DNA of 64,000 bases from Planococcaceae bacterium Storch 2/2-2 (GTDB lineage Bacteria; Bacillota; Bacilli; Bacillales_A; Planococcaceae), in assembly GCA_009740415.1 (NCBI GenBank), contig WOYE01000009.1, positions 496,001 through 560,000 of the forward strand, written 5' to 3'. Position 1 is the stretch's first letter; the number at the start of each line of letters is the position of its first letter. The translations under genes and the position numbers were made by a program. The notes under the pieces are model-generated. The model saw only the letters and a program-made list of their open reading frames with translations. It was not told the DNA's origin and did no database searches. Shown here piece after piece: positions 40,714 through 49,421 of this stretch.

Positions 40714-41508
40714 TTGAAAGGAAGAATGAAATGGTTTTGGTTTGCAATTATCGTTTATATTTTCTTCACTTTACCCTTACTGATCGCGAATGTTTTATCA
40801 GTCGATTGGTTTGGCTTTGCACCAGGTAAAGCCGATGCATGGATAGGGTTTTGGGGAAGTTATTTAGGCGGGTTCTTCAGTAGTGGGGCTGTTATATTCA
40901 CCACTTGGACAATAATTATCAAAGAGAGAGAGAGTTTCAAGGAGAATTTGTTTCACAGAGAAAAAGAAAGACGTTCGGAATTATTTTCTAATAAAACTAA
41001 TGAAATTGTAAGTCAGTCAAGAGTATTGGAAGAAGAGGCATTTAACCTCATTTACGCATACCGTGACATCTTGCATGAGAGTGAAAGTATAAGACATCTA
41101 AGAAATAAAATTTTTGTGGATAAAAATAAACTTGCTATAGAGGAAAAAAGAGACTTTGAGAAGAAGTACGAAAAGACATTGCACACGTATGTTAGAGAAG
41201 AAGATTTATTCTTGAATCTTTTGAGAAACTTATTACAGGCATTTCCAAATTCTCAACTAAGAAATTACAATATAAAACTCAAGAGTATCCTGGCAGAGTT
41301 TTATAAGTCTGTAGACATGTCTAGAGCAGATTTATTGGAGCTGTGGGAAGGCACCGACAGGATGAAGGTAGCGGAGAAGGAACGTCAACTAGAAAATAAC
41401 ATAGGGAAACTTCACAATGGAATAACAGAATTATTTCAAGTAATCTATTCTATAGAAGTAGATTTTGAAAAAGCGCCAACCAGTCAACTGGAGGACGATG
41501 AACGATGA
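40714..41508 (+). CDS. Membrane-anchored coiled-coil phage protein, possible cargo
   Basis: A 264-residue protein with two N-terminal membrane helices (WFWFAIIVYIFFTLPLLIAN and GFWGSYLGGFFSSGAVIFTTWT, about 6-67) and a long charged coiled-coil cytoplasmic part (70-255). Translation starts at TTG 40714, 8 bases after GGAGG; a GTG at 40705 overlaps that site. It is more AT-rich than neighbouring genes and sits between two small inverted repeats and the ArpU gene. No family identified. The two-TM plus coiled-coil layout is shared by several phage-exclusion effectors, but that is only an analogy. Confidence 0.65.
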   Translation: MKGRMKWFWFAIIVYIFFTLPLLIANVLSVDWFGFAPGKADAWIGFWGSYLGGFFSSGAVIFTTWTIIIKERESFKENLFHREKERRSELFSNKTNEIVSQSRVLEEEAFNLIYAYRDILHESESIRHLRNKIFVDKNKLAIEEKRDFEKKYEKTLHTYVREEDLFLNLLRNLLQAFPNSQLRNYNIKLKSILAEFYKSVDMSRADLLELWEGTDRMKVAEKERQLENNIGKLHNGITELFQVIYSIEVDFEKAPTSQLEDDER

Positions 41509-41568
41509 CAGCGAGAGCTGTTTCGTTTGTTGTCCTCTTTTTTCATTACAGATAAGGAGTGGATCGAG

Positions 41569-42003
41569 ATGCAACAGTTGGATTTTAATTTGCCGGAAGT
41601 GGACAAGGAACAGACGCGTGAAGCCGTGGAACGTGCTTTGGAAAAGTATCGGATGTATGCGCTGCAAGAAAGTTTAGATCGGTTGCCGACGATGACAGCG
41701 GACTATTCGCTCATGCCACGTAGCAATACCGGAACGACGAGTGATTCCACGGCAGTTGTTGCATTGGCCAATGTTTCCTACGAGCAAGAGCGAGCTCGTT
41801 TTCTAAAAATGGTAACTGAAGGCGTCAATCGTTTATCGGCACGTGAACGAGCGATCATCGTTTTGGGTTACTTAAAAGACGAACCGCTGTATGATTATCA
41901 GATTTACAGTGAGCTTAACTTATCGGAGCGCCAATTTTATCGACTAAAGGCATCTGCTTTTTATAAATTAGCATTTATTTTGAAGGTTCATGTGTACAAG
42001 TAG
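41569..42003 (+). CDS. arpU: ArpU-family late transcription regulator
   Basis: A 144-residue ArpU-type protein: N-terminal FNLPEVDKEQTREAVERALEK, then a sigma-like helix-turn-helix C-terminus (LSARERAIIVLGYLKDEPLY, then SERQFYRLKASAFYKLA). ArpU/RinA-like proteins activate late genes in phages of Bacillota. It lies at the end of the early region, before the packaging genes, as expected. AAGGAG is 8-9 bases before ATG 41569; the in-frame ATG at 41527 lacks one. Confidence 0.88.
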   Translation: MQQLDFNLPEVDKEQTREAVERALEKYRMYALQESLDRLPTMTADYSLMPRSNTGTTSDSTAVVALANVSYEQERARFLKMVTEGVNRLSARERAIIVLGYLKDEPLYDYQIYSELNLSERQFYRLKASAFYKLAFILKVHVYK

Positions 42004-42070
42004 TGTTTATTGACTATTTTAAAATATAGTGCTAATATGCTACTGCATGGGAAAAATTACAAGGAAGGAA

Positions 42071-42595
42071 ATGGTAAAGTTGAATAAAGAGACGCGTTTA
42101 ATCCTTTACAATCAGTATGAAATCTTAAAGAAATTAGATTCTGGAAATGTCCAGGACTATGAAGAATACCAAGATAAAATTCTTTCAGGTCATGAGATGT
42201 TTTTAGATGAGTTTACAGTAGCATTTGAAGAAGGCTTGAATTATCAAGAATGTCAGTTCATCAATAATATTTTGAGCTTATATCGCACAATCTATTATTC
42301 TTATAAAAAGGACGAGGAAGTAAGAGAGTCATTCGAACTGTCTGACCTTGTCTTTAAAGGTTTTGATGGAAATGATGAGACTGAGATGAAATATCTAGGG
42401 TATTATGAGTTGTTAACAGATTTAGGCCGATTCCAAGAGTTCAGCGAACTAGAGAAAGAGGGGCATTTAACTATGAACTCACATGGTATGGGCCCTTCAT
42501 TAGAAGGACTTCGTAAAATCTTAGAGAGAAGCGAAGAGTACGAACACCAAGACGTCTACACAGTAGAGCAAATTCGGTATATTTTAAATAAGTAA
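42071..42595 (+). CDS. YfbU-family protein
   Basis: A 174-residue protein matching the YfbU family: ETRLILYNQYEILKKLDSGN at the start, FINNILSLYRTIYYSYKK, then the signature GFDGNDETEMKYLGYYELL and MNSHGMGPSLEGLRKIL. E. coli YfbU is linked to cell death regulation; the mechanism is unknown. AT-rich, and atypical in a phage late-control region between arpU and the small recombinase, so it may be cargo. Start 42071 follows AAGGAAGGA; longer in-frame forms lack a good site. Confidence 0.8.
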   Translation: MVKLNKETRLILYNQYEILKKLDSGNVQDYEEYQDKILSGHEMFLDEFTVAFEEGLNYQECQFINNILSLYRTIYYSYKKDEEVRESFELSDLVFKGFDGNDETEMKYLGYYELLTDLGRFQEFSELEKEGHLTMNSHGMGPSLEGLRKILERSEEYEHQDVYTVEQIRYILNK

Positions 42596-42696
42596 CCGAT
42601 GGCAGACTTTTGGCAGAAAGGTGGCAGGATGTTTCTGTTCCACCATGTAATAATGGTATTGTAGCGAGTAGAAGCTACGGCGCACTCCCATGCGGT

Positions 42697-42729
42697 AAGG
42701 CATGCACCTCATTTGGTGTGTGCCTTTTT
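42697..42729 (+). terminator. Intrinsic terminator before the small recombinase
   Basis: AAGGCATGCACC (42697-42708) pairs with GGTGTGTGCCTT (42715-42726), then TTTTC. A GTAGC/GCTAC hairpin (42661-42677) precedes it. Confidence 0.75.
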
Positions 42730-42760
42730 CTATTGATTGGGAGTGATGGGGGGTGAGTCG

Positions 42761-43315
42761 ATGTCGGGATCGAAAGTCGTGCAACCGATACGGGATAAGC
42801 GACAGCTACGAGCGGTGCTCCATTATTTAAAGGAGCGCAGCGAACGAAATTATATTATGTTCCTCACGGGAATCTATACCGCTTACCGCATATCCGACAT
42901 ACTGCGTTTGCGCGTGGAAGATGTGCAAGGTGATTACATTACGATCCGCGAGGAAAAGCGAGATAAATTAAATAGGACTTACATTCATCCTGTGTTGAAG
43001 AAGGCCCTACGAAAATATACAAAAGACAGACCCGGTGCAGAAATGTTGATCAAGAGCCGGGAGGGCGATAACCGGGCGATATCCCGTCAGCAAGCTTATC
43101 GTATCATTCGCGAGGCTTGTGAAGCGTGTGGCATACACGAGGCAGGCACTCATACGATGAGAAAGACATTTGGTTATCATCATTATGAAAGCAACAAAGA
43201 CATCGCTATGCTTCAGGAGTTGTTGAATCATGATGACGAAGCTTACACGTTGAGATACATCGGGATCAACCAGGATAGCCGGGATGATGCTATTAAGTCA
43301 TTTGATTTCTTTTGA
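42761..43315 (+). CDS. Small tyrosine recombinase (catalytic domain only)
   Basis: A 184-residue tyrosine recombinase lacking the N-terminal DNA-binding domains of the main integrase. Catalytic residues are complete: Arg43 (TAYRISDIL), His131 and Arg134 (THTMRKTFG), His157 (LNHDD) and Tyr166 (LRYIG). Such short recombinases occur near arpU and terminase genes of several Bacillus and Listeria phages; the DNA substrate is not known. GGGGGGTGAG precedes ATG 42761. It is the second recombinase in this prophage. Confidence 0.88.
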   Translation: MSGSKVVQPIRDKRQLRAVLHYLKERSERNYIMFLTGIYTAYRISDILRLRVEDVQGDYITIREEKRDKLNRTYIHPVLKKALRKYTKDRPGAEMLIKSREGDNRAISRQQAYRIIREACEACGIHEAGTHTMRKTFGYHHYESNKDIAMLQELLNHDDEAYTLRYIGINQDSRDDAIKSFDFF

Positions 43316-43860
43316 TCAGTATTCGTTAACGGTCTTCGACCGTTTGAATTGTTCTGGTGTGAATGAGAGCGGAAGAATGAAAAGGAAGAGAAGGAAGAAC
43401 TTCGTTCTTCACAATTGTTTACCCGGGTCCAATATATTTTTAGGTAGATTTATGAAGATGATTTGATTACGTTACGGTTCGCTTCAGTTGAGTGTTACAA
43501 AATTATAGATACGTTGCACTCAAAAATAAAAGAAGAAGAAAAGGCTTTGTATCAACGTTTGGCGATTGCGAACGAGTGTAACATAATATGAATTTTGACA
43601 CACTCAAAAACAGCAAGAAAAGATTTCCATAGAAGAAAATGGGAAAAGTCTCGTAAAAGGCTTCATTGATACAGTTGCCAATGATTAAGAAATAAATGGG
43701 AAAAATCATCGAAATCGTCAGAAAAAGTAGGTTCTTTCGGCGAAAAATGCGCGTTACGGGTCGTTCGAGCGCCCGAAAAACGGCTAGTTAGTGGCGATTT
43801 CGTTACGTTTCGTTTTCGTTAATTCGATTTAGTGAAAAAGATGAGAGGGGGCGGAAAACG
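43316..43860 (+). other. 545-base noncoding region upstream of terminase, candidate cos
   Basis: No convincing gene. It holds three copies of CGTTACG(G/T)(T/G)TCG (43470-43481, 43752-43763, 43801-43812), possible terminase-binding repeats, and two related stem elements, GAGTG...CACTC (43490-43521) and GAGTGT...ACACTC (43574-43605), both followed by AAAAA. A GAAGAAC/GTTCTTC hairpin lies near 43405. In lambda the cos site lies directly before Nu1; the gene order here is the same. Confidence 0.45.
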
Positions 43861-44445
43861 TTGTCACAGCAAGGTTTAGAGGGGTTGCCGGAACATGTAA
43901 CGACGAAGGACTTAGCGCAATTGTTTGACCTCGGAGAACGCAGAGTGCAGCAATTAACCAACGAAGACGCCTTTCATCGAGTCGGACGAGGCAAGTATGA
44001 TCTCAAACAGTCAATCGCTAAGTACATGTTTTATAAGATTAATGAGGCGATGGCGACCGTTTCCAGAGTCGTCGATGATGACGGCGAAGAGATTGACAAT
44101 AGTATTGAACAAGCGCTTTGGACGAGGGCAAGGCGAGAGAAAACAGAGCTCGAAGTAGCGATTATTAAGGGCGAATTGCACCGATCAGAAGATGTTCGGG
44201 CGATTACGAGCGATATGTTGAGTGCGTTTCGTTCGCGATTGATGTCGTTACCGTCAAAAGTTGCTCCTCTCGTTTTGCCGATGGACGACTTGAAAGAAAT
44301 CGAAGCCGTTGTTAAAGATAATGTCCACGTCGCACTTAATGAGCTGAAAGAGTACGATCCGGCAGAATATTACGCTCGATCGTCGGACGTTATGTTTTTA
44401 ACGGAAGAAGAGTTGGAAGGTGGGAAACGAAATGGTCCGAAGTGA
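43861..44445 (+). CDS. Terminase small subunit, Nu1-like
   Basis: A 194-residue DNA-packaging protein. The N-terminal winged helix-turn-helix (about 8-50, VTTKDLAQLFDLGERRVQQL) is that of lambda Nu1, which recognises cos; the rest is a helical dimerisation and terminase-binding region (WTRARREKTELEVAIIKGEL). TTG start at 43861 with GAGGGGG upstream. It overlaps the large subunit gene by 14 bases. The Nu1 class implies packaging from a cos site instead of pac headful packaging. Confidence 0.88.
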   Translation: MSQQGLEGLPEHVTTKDLAQLFDLGERRVQQLTNEDAFHRVGRGKYDLKQSIAKYMFYKINEAMATVSRVVDDDGEEIDNSIEQALWTRARREKTELEVAIIKGELHRSEDVRAITSDMLSAFRSRLMSLPSKVAPLVLPMDDLKEIEAVVKDNVHVALNELKEYDPAEYYARSSDVMFLTEEELEGGKRNGPK

Positions 44446-46225
44446 GACGATTGATTTGTATCGTGATCTCGTTCGAACTATTTTGCCACCACCACCGGAC
44501 TTGACCGTTTCGGAATGGGCGGATGCGCATCGTATTTTGTCGAAAGAAGCATCTGCTGAATCGGGTCGTTGGGTGACGAGTCGTGCGCCATTCCAACGTG
44601 GCATCATGGACGCAGTGACAGACAATCGTTATGAAGAGATTGTCATTATGTCGTCTGCACAAGTTGGTAAATCGGAATTGCTGCTGAATACGATTGGTTA
44701 CCATATCGCTCACGATCCAGCGTCGATTTTGTTAATTCAACCGACGTTGGATAAAGCAGAAGAGTTTTCGAAAGAACGTGTTGCGCCGATGATTCGCGAC
44801 ACGCCTGTTTTGCGTGAACGTGTGGCCGATCCAAAAGCGAGAGATAGCGGAAATACCGTATTGTACAAGTCGTTCCCGGGTGGATATTTGGCACTCGGTG
44901 GCGCTAACGCACCGGCTGGACTTGCGTCGCGTCCAATCCGTATTTTGTTAGCAGACGAAGTAGACCGGTTCCCAATTTCTGCGGGGAAAGAAGGTGACCC
45001 GTTGGCACTAGCGGAAAAGCGGACGACGACTTTCCACAACAAGAAAATTATTAAAGTATCGACACCAACGAATAAAGGTGTGTCACGGATCGAACGAGAG
45101 TTTGAAAAGAGCACACAAGATTATTACCATTTGCCGTGCCCTTCGTGTGGTCACTTGCAATCTTTAAAGTGGCCACAAATTTCTTTCGAAAGTGTGGCGC
45201 ATGCGTGCGAGTCATGCGGTGCGTTACACGGCGAATTTGAGTGGAAAATGCAAGAGGGGCAATGGATTAGTAAAGTTCCTAATGCAAGGATTAAAGGTTT
45301 CCACCTTAATGAATTGTTGAGTCCGTGGAAACGGTGGAAGACGATCATTCAAGAGTTCAAAGAAGCTAAAGACAACCCGGACACTTTGAAAGTGTGGGTG
45401 AACACGACACTCGGTGAAACGTGGGATGACATGCCAGAGCAAGATTTGGATGACAACGAGTTTCTCGCAAGGGCGGAAGAATACGATGCAGATATTCCAG
45501 AGGACGTGAAAATTTTAACGGCTGCGGTTGATACGCAAGATGACCGTTTTGAAGTTGAAGTGATTGGTTGGGGAGAAGGTAGAGAATCATGGGGCATCAT
45601 TTACGAAAAGATTCACGGTGACTTGAACCAACCGGACGTGTGGGAACGGCTCGATCAGTTCTTGTCGCAGACTTGGACAAAAGCAAATGGCGAACGGTAC
45701 GGAATCGCTGCAACGTTCATCGACTCGGGTGGACACCACACACAAGAAGTGTATCGCTTCACGAAAGAACGCGTCCATCGCCGAATTTTCCCGATTAAAG
45801 GAAAATCGACACGTGCAGGTGACCATGATCCGTTGATTGCTGGCCATTCGCGTCCAAAACCATTGAAACCACATTTGATTATGCTTGGCGTTAATGAAGG
45901 CAAGCGAAAAGTAATAAACAGTTTGCACGTATCAGAGCCTGGTCCTTTATTTTGTCATTTTCCGCAAGGACGAGGTTATGATAAAGAGTTTTTCGAAATG
46001 TTGACCGCAGAACAGTTGGTCGTAAAAACGAAAAATGGCCAACCGTATCAAGAATGGGTCAAGATTCGTAAACGAAACGAAGCGTTGGATATTCGAGTGT
46101 ATGCATTAGCAGCGCTTGAAATGTTAAATCCAAACTTAGAAACCGAGAAAACGTATCCGATGACCGGTGCAAGTCGTGTGCAACGTCGTAAAAGGCGACG
46201 TAGACGGACGATAAGGAGTAGATAG
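44432..46225 (+). CDS. Terminase large subunit, lambda GpA family
   Basis: A 597-residue packaging motor. N-terminal ATPase: Walker A-like SSAQVGKS (74-81) and Walker B ILLADEVD (171-178), then GSTPTN-like coupling motif (VSTPTNKG). Two CxxC pairs (CPSCGHL and CESCGAL) near 245-275 are typical of GpA. The C-terminal nuclease domain shows AAVDTQDDRFEVEV and TFIDSGGHHT, carrying metal-binding aspartates. It cuts cos and translocates DNA into the prohead. ATG 44432 follows AAGGTGG; the in-frame GTG at 44420 overlaps it. Confidence 0.95.
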   Translation: MVRSETIDLYRDLVRTILPPPPDLTVSEWADAHRILSKEASAESGRWVTSRAPFQRGIMDAVTDNRYEEIVIMSSAQVGKSELLLNTIGYHIAHDPASILLIQPTLDKAEEFSKERVAPMIRDTPVLRERVADPKARDSGNTVLYKSFPGGYLALGGANAPAGLASRPIRILLADEVDRFPISAGKEGDPLALAEKRTTTFHNKKIIKVSTPTNKGVSRIEREFEKSTQDYYHLPCPSCGHLQSLKWPQISFESVAHACESCGALHGEFEWKMQEGQWISKVPNARIKGFHLNELLSPWKRWKTIIQEFKEAKDNPDTLKVWVNTTLGETWDDMPEQDLDDNEFLARAEEYDADIPEDVKILTAAVDTQDDRFEVEVIGWGEGRESWGIIYEKIHGDLNQPDVWERLDQFLSQTWTKANGERYGIAATFIDSGGHHTQEVYRFTKERVHRRIFPIKGKSTRAGDHDPLIAGHSRPKPLKPHLIMLGVNEGKRKVINSLHVSEPGPLFCHFPQGRGYDKEFFEMLTAEQLVVKTKNGQPYQEWVKIRKRNEALDIRVYALAALEMLNPNLETEKTYPMTGASRVQRRKRRRRRTIRSR

Positions 46226-46228
46226 TGA

Positions 46229-46459
46229 ATGAGTCGAGTAAAAGAGTTAAAAGACGCTAGAAATCATTTAGAGGCGTGGAAACGTGCCGATTTAGCCGTT
46301 TCGACGGGGCAAACGTATCAAATGGGCTCACGATCGTTAACACGTGTCCATGCGTCCGAAATTCGAAAAAGTATTGAATTTTGGGAACGTCGTGTCGCGA
46401 AACTGTCGCAACGGCGCTCGGGTATCCGAATGAAGCGGATGATTCCACGTGATTTATGA
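46229..46459 (+). CDS. gpW-like head-tail joining protein
   Basis: A 76-residue basic helical protein directly after terL and before the portal gene, the same place as lambda W. The pattern (LKDARNHLEAWKRADLAVST, then EIRKSIEFWERRVAKL) fits the gpW / DUF6148 group. It would sit between portal and tail. AAGGAGTAG precedes the ATG. Confidence 0.8.
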   Translation: MSRVKELKDARNHLEAWKRADLAVSTGQTYQMGSRSLTRVHASEIRKSIEFWERRVAKLSQRRSGIRMKRMIPRDL

Positions 46460-46473
46460 AATGAGGTGAAACG

Positions 46474-48060
46474 ATGAACGTTATTGCGAGAACGATTGAT
46501 AAAGCGATTGCGGTGTTTTCACCGAATCGTGCGATGCGCCGAATGAGAGCGCGCCAATCAATTAATGTAATGCAAAACTATGCGCAACACGGTGCTTCAC
46601 GAAGAAAAAATAGTCTCGCTGGGTGGCAAACAAAATCGGGTTCCGCTCTAGTAGACATTGAAAAAAACGTTGATTTGTTGCGAGAGCGGTCGCGTGATCT
46701 TTACATGGGCGCCCCCATTGCGACGAGTGCGATTAAAACGTTGCGAACGAACGTTGTCGGTTCCGGCTTACATCTTAATCCACAAATCGATGCCGAGTAT
46801 CTCGGCATGACACCGGAAGAAGCGGACGGATGGGAACAAAAAACCGAACGAGAATTTAAATTGTGGGCGGAAGATATTAGTTGCGACATGCAACGGATGC
46901 ATAATTTTTATGAATTACAACAACTAGCGTTTCTATCTCAAATGATGAGTGGAGACGTTTTTATTTTGCTTCCGATTCGTGAACGGGTTGGACAAGTTTA
47001 TGATTTGCGCATTCAAATTATTGAAGCCGATCGTGTATGTACGCCTTCAGGGAAACAAGAAGGTGTCCGTCTCTACAACGGCGTAGAAGTAAACGATTGG
47101 GGCGAAGTTGTCGCCTACCATATCGCTAAAAATCATCCGAACAATGAAAATATGATGCGGAACGAGTGGATCCGCATTGAAAAGTTTGGCGAAATGACTG
47201 GCCGACAAAACGTTTTGCACTTGATGGAGGCAGAACGGCCAGAGCAACGTCGTGGCGTTCCGATTTTGGCGCCGGTCATCGAAACGTTGAAACAACTTGC
47301 TCGGTACACTGACGCGGAATTAATGGCGGCGGTTTTGTCGGCCATGCATACGTTTTTCATCACCTCGGAATCGAATGCCGCATCGGGCGACATGTTTGGC
47401 GGTATTCCAGAGGAAGATTTAATGGACGACGATAATGAAGAGACGATCGAGACCGGGAACGGAAACATCGTTTTTCTCGGTGAAGGTGAAAAAGTGCAAG
47501 AGTCCGATCCAGGACGTCCGAACTCGGGATTTGAAAACTTTGCGACCGCCATGTGTCGCCAAATTGGAGCGGCGCTTGAAATACCGTATGAGTTGCTACT
47601 GAAAAATTTCACGTCTTCGTATTCTGCTTCACGAGGCGCTCTTCTCGAGGCATGGAAAATGTTCCGCATGCGTCGGGAATGGTTGGCCAACGATTTTTGC
47701 CAACCGATTTATGAAGAGTGGCTGACAGAAGCGATTGCGAAAGGTCGTGTTCATGCACCGGGATTTTTCACAGACCCGTTAGCGCGCAAAGCGTACAGTC
47801 AAGCTGAATGGAATGGTCCGTCACAAGGACAAATTGACCCGTTAAAAGAGGTCAATGCAGCGGAAAAACGAGTAAGGAACGGCTTCACAACGAGGGCGCA
47901 AGAAACGGTTGCGCTTGCAGGTGGCGATTTCGCGAAAAATGTAAGGACGCGCGCCATCGAAGAAAAAATGATGCGCGAAGGAGGACTGTTAGAAGATGAC
48001 GACAAAAAAGAACAAGTTTTGGAACATGGAAAAGACGAGCGAGAAGACGGCGACGATTAA
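46474..48060 (+). CDS. Portal protein, lambda family
   Basis: A 528-residue portal with family blocks ARDLYMGAPIATSAIKT-like segment (RSRDLYMGAPIATSAIK at about 71-87), SGLHLNP, VLHLMEAERPEQRRGVPI and LLKNFTSSYSASRGALLEAW. It forms the dodecameric DNA entry ring of the prohead and docks the terminase. Its last 65 bases overlap the protease gene. GAGGTGA upstream of ATG 46474. Confidence 0.95.
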   Translation: MNVIARTIDKAIAVFSPNRAMRRMRARQSINVMQNYAQHGASRRKNSLAGWQTKSGSALVDIEKNVDLLRERSRDLYMGAPIATSAIKTLRTNVVGSGLHLNPQIDAEYLGMTPEEADGWEQKTEREFKLWAEDISCDMQRMHNFYELQQLAFLSQMMSGDVFILLPIRERVGQVYDLRIQIIEADRVCTPSGKQEGVRLYNGVEVNDWGEVVAYHIAKNHPNNENMMRNEWIRIEKFGEMTGRQNVLHLMEAERPEQRRGVPILAPVIETLKQLARYTDAELMAAVLSAMHTFFITSESNAASGDMFGGIPEEDLMDDDNEETIETGNGNIVFLGEGEKVQESDPGRPNSGFENFATAMCRQIGAALEIPYELLLKNFTSSYSASRGALLEAWKMFRMRREWLANDFCQPIYEEWLTEAIAKGRVHAPGFFTDPLARKAYSQAEWNGPSQGQIDPLKEVNAAEKRVRNGFTTRAQETVALAGGDFAKNVRTRAIEEKMMREGGLLEDDDKKEQVLEHGKDEREDGDD

Positions 48061-49078
48061 CATCTACGGCGAAATTGGTGAAAGTTTTTGGGGCGATTCG
48101 ACATCGGCCACAAGTTTTGCACGTGAGTTATCATCACTTGGTGAAGTTGACGAATTAACGGTCTGTATCAACTCTCCAGGTGGATCTGTATTTGACGGGC
48201 TCGCGATTCGTTCGACGTTGGTCAATCATCCCGCAAAAGTATTAGTACGAGTCGAAGGATGGGCGGCTTCAATTGCATCTGTCATTGCGATGGCCGGTGA
48301 TGAAATCGAAATGGCGCTCGGTAGCATGATGATGATTCACAACCCTTTAACATTCAGTGTTGGGGAATCGAAAGATTTGAGAAAAATGGCGGATGTCCTT
48401 GATCAAGTGAGAGATTCGCTCGTTGATGTTTACGAAGAACGGACAGGTATTGACCGTGAAGAAATCATCGACATGCTTGACGAAGAGACGTGGATGGATG
48501 CACAAACAGCTGTCGAAAAAGGTTTCGCAGATCGTGTGGAAGTGGACGACGTTGTGAACATCGTTGCGTCCGCAGAAGGCTTGCAAGTAAACGGTGTGCC
48601 GATGCCGCAGTTTAAAAATGCTCCAGTGACATTTGAGCAACCAAAAGTAGCGGAAAATCCGATTGAAAATACGTTGCCACCTGCACCACAGGCGCAACAA
48701 ACGAACGATGAAAAAGGAGATGATGACGTGAAAACAGTAGAAGAGTTAACGAATAAATATCCAAATCTCGTGAATGAAATTGCAGAAAACGCTCGAAAAG
48801 ATGAGCGTGAGCGAATGAAAAACATCGAAGATATCGCAAAGCCAGGTTTCGAAAAATTAGTTGCAAAAGCAAAATACGAAGAGCCATCGATGACAGCGGA
48901 ATCACTTGCTGTACAGATGATTAAAGAGGAAAAAGAAGCGGTGGAAAATCAAATGAAAGATATTCATTCTGATGCAGCGGCGTTAAATCAAGTCGGAAAT
49001 ACAGGCGATCCGTTAGAACCAAAAAAGAAAACGAGTGCGCTTGTCGATTTGATGAATCAAATGCGAGGAGGACAATAA
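47996..49078 (+). CDS. Prohead protease (ClpP-type) with scaffold C-terminus
   Basis: A 360-residue protein. Residues 15-185 are a ClpP/SppA-like serine protease: GEI strand start, NSPGGSVFDGLAI, catalytic Ser92 in GWAASIAS and His115 in MMMIHNP, the layout of lambda C. Residues 230-360 are hydrophilic and helical, as in capsid scaffolds. GAAGGAGG lies upstream, inside the portal gene. An internal in-frame start at 48728 would produce the scaffold alone, as lambda Nu3 lies within C. Confidence 0.93.
   Translation: MTTKKNKFWNMEKTSEKTATINIYGEIGESFWGDSTSATSFARELSSLGEVDELTVCINSPGGSVFDGLAIRSTLVNHPAKVLVRVEGWAASIASVIAMAGDEIEMALGSMMMIHNPLTFSVGESKDLRKMADVLDQVRDSLVDVYEERTGIDREEIIDMLDEETWMDAQTAVEKGFADRVEVDDVVNIVASAEGLQVNGVPMPQFKNAPVTFEQPKVAENPIENTLPPAPQAQQTNDEKGDDDVKTVEELTNKYPNLVNEIAENARKDERERMKNIEDIAKPGFEKLVAKAKYEEPSMTAESLAVQMIKEEKEAVENQMKDIHSDAAALNQVGNTGDPLEPKKKTSALVDLMNQMRGGQ
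48728..49078 (+). CDS. Nested scaffold protein (Nu3-like), in-frame start
   Basis: GTG 48728 is codon 245 of the protease frame and has AAAAAGGAG 8 bases upstream. It would give a 116-residue helical, charged protein (VEELTNKYPNLVNEIAENAR, later MTAESLAVQMIKEEKEAVEN) ending with the protease's own C-terminus LMNQMRGGQ. In lambda the scaffold Nu3 is made from an internal start in C in this way. Two ATG codons nearby (48720, 48723) are out of frame. Confidence 0.65.
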   Translation: MKTVEELTNKYPNLVNEIAENARKDERERMKNIEDIAKPGFEKLVAKAKYEEPSMTAESLAVQMIKEEKEAVENQMKDIHSDAAALNQVGNTGDPLEPKKKTSALVDLMNQMRGGQ

Positions 49079-49079
49079 T

Positions 49080-49406
49080 ATGAAAACGACAGAATTTGTA
49101 TACGATGCATTGCCAGCGTCGCCAATTGGACTTGTCACACTTCCGGTGACGGTGGCAAAAGGTGAAACATTGCTCAAAGGTACGCTAGTAACGATGACAG
49201 ACGGCGAAGTGAAGGCGCTTGACGGCGCAGAAGGTGCGGAAGTGTACGGAATTATCGCAACCGACGTTGATGCCGTAGAAGAAGAGCAAGGAGCGGTCGT
49301 TTACGTAGAGGGAACTTTCAATAAAGAGCAATTGATTGCGGAAGATGTCGACGCACACCTTCCAGCGATGCGAAAAATTGGGCTTCACGTCCGTAGCGAA
49401 TATTAA
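49080..49406 (+). CDS. Head decoration protein, lambda gpD-like
   Basis: A 108-residue protein matching the gpD/HDPD decoration family: N-terminal extended arm, then PIGLVTLPVTVAKGETLLKG and the TMTDGEVKALDGAEGAEVYG segment, then a GTFNKEQL turn. It forms trimers at capsid three-fold sites and stabilises the expanded head. GAGGAGG precedes the ATG. Confidence 0.88.
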   Translation: MKTTEFVYDALPASPIGLVTLPVTVAKGETLLKGTLVTMTDGEVKALDGAEGAEVYGIIATDVDAVEEEQGAVVYVEGTFNKEQLIAEDVDAHLPAMRKIGLHVRSEY

Positions 49407-49421
49407 GGAGGCAAACAGTAG

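Noticed and set aside
43284-43466. 60-aa ORF after the small recombinase
   Set aside because: No ribosome site, overlaps the recombinase end and is made of basic low-complexity sequence; region better explained as noncoding.
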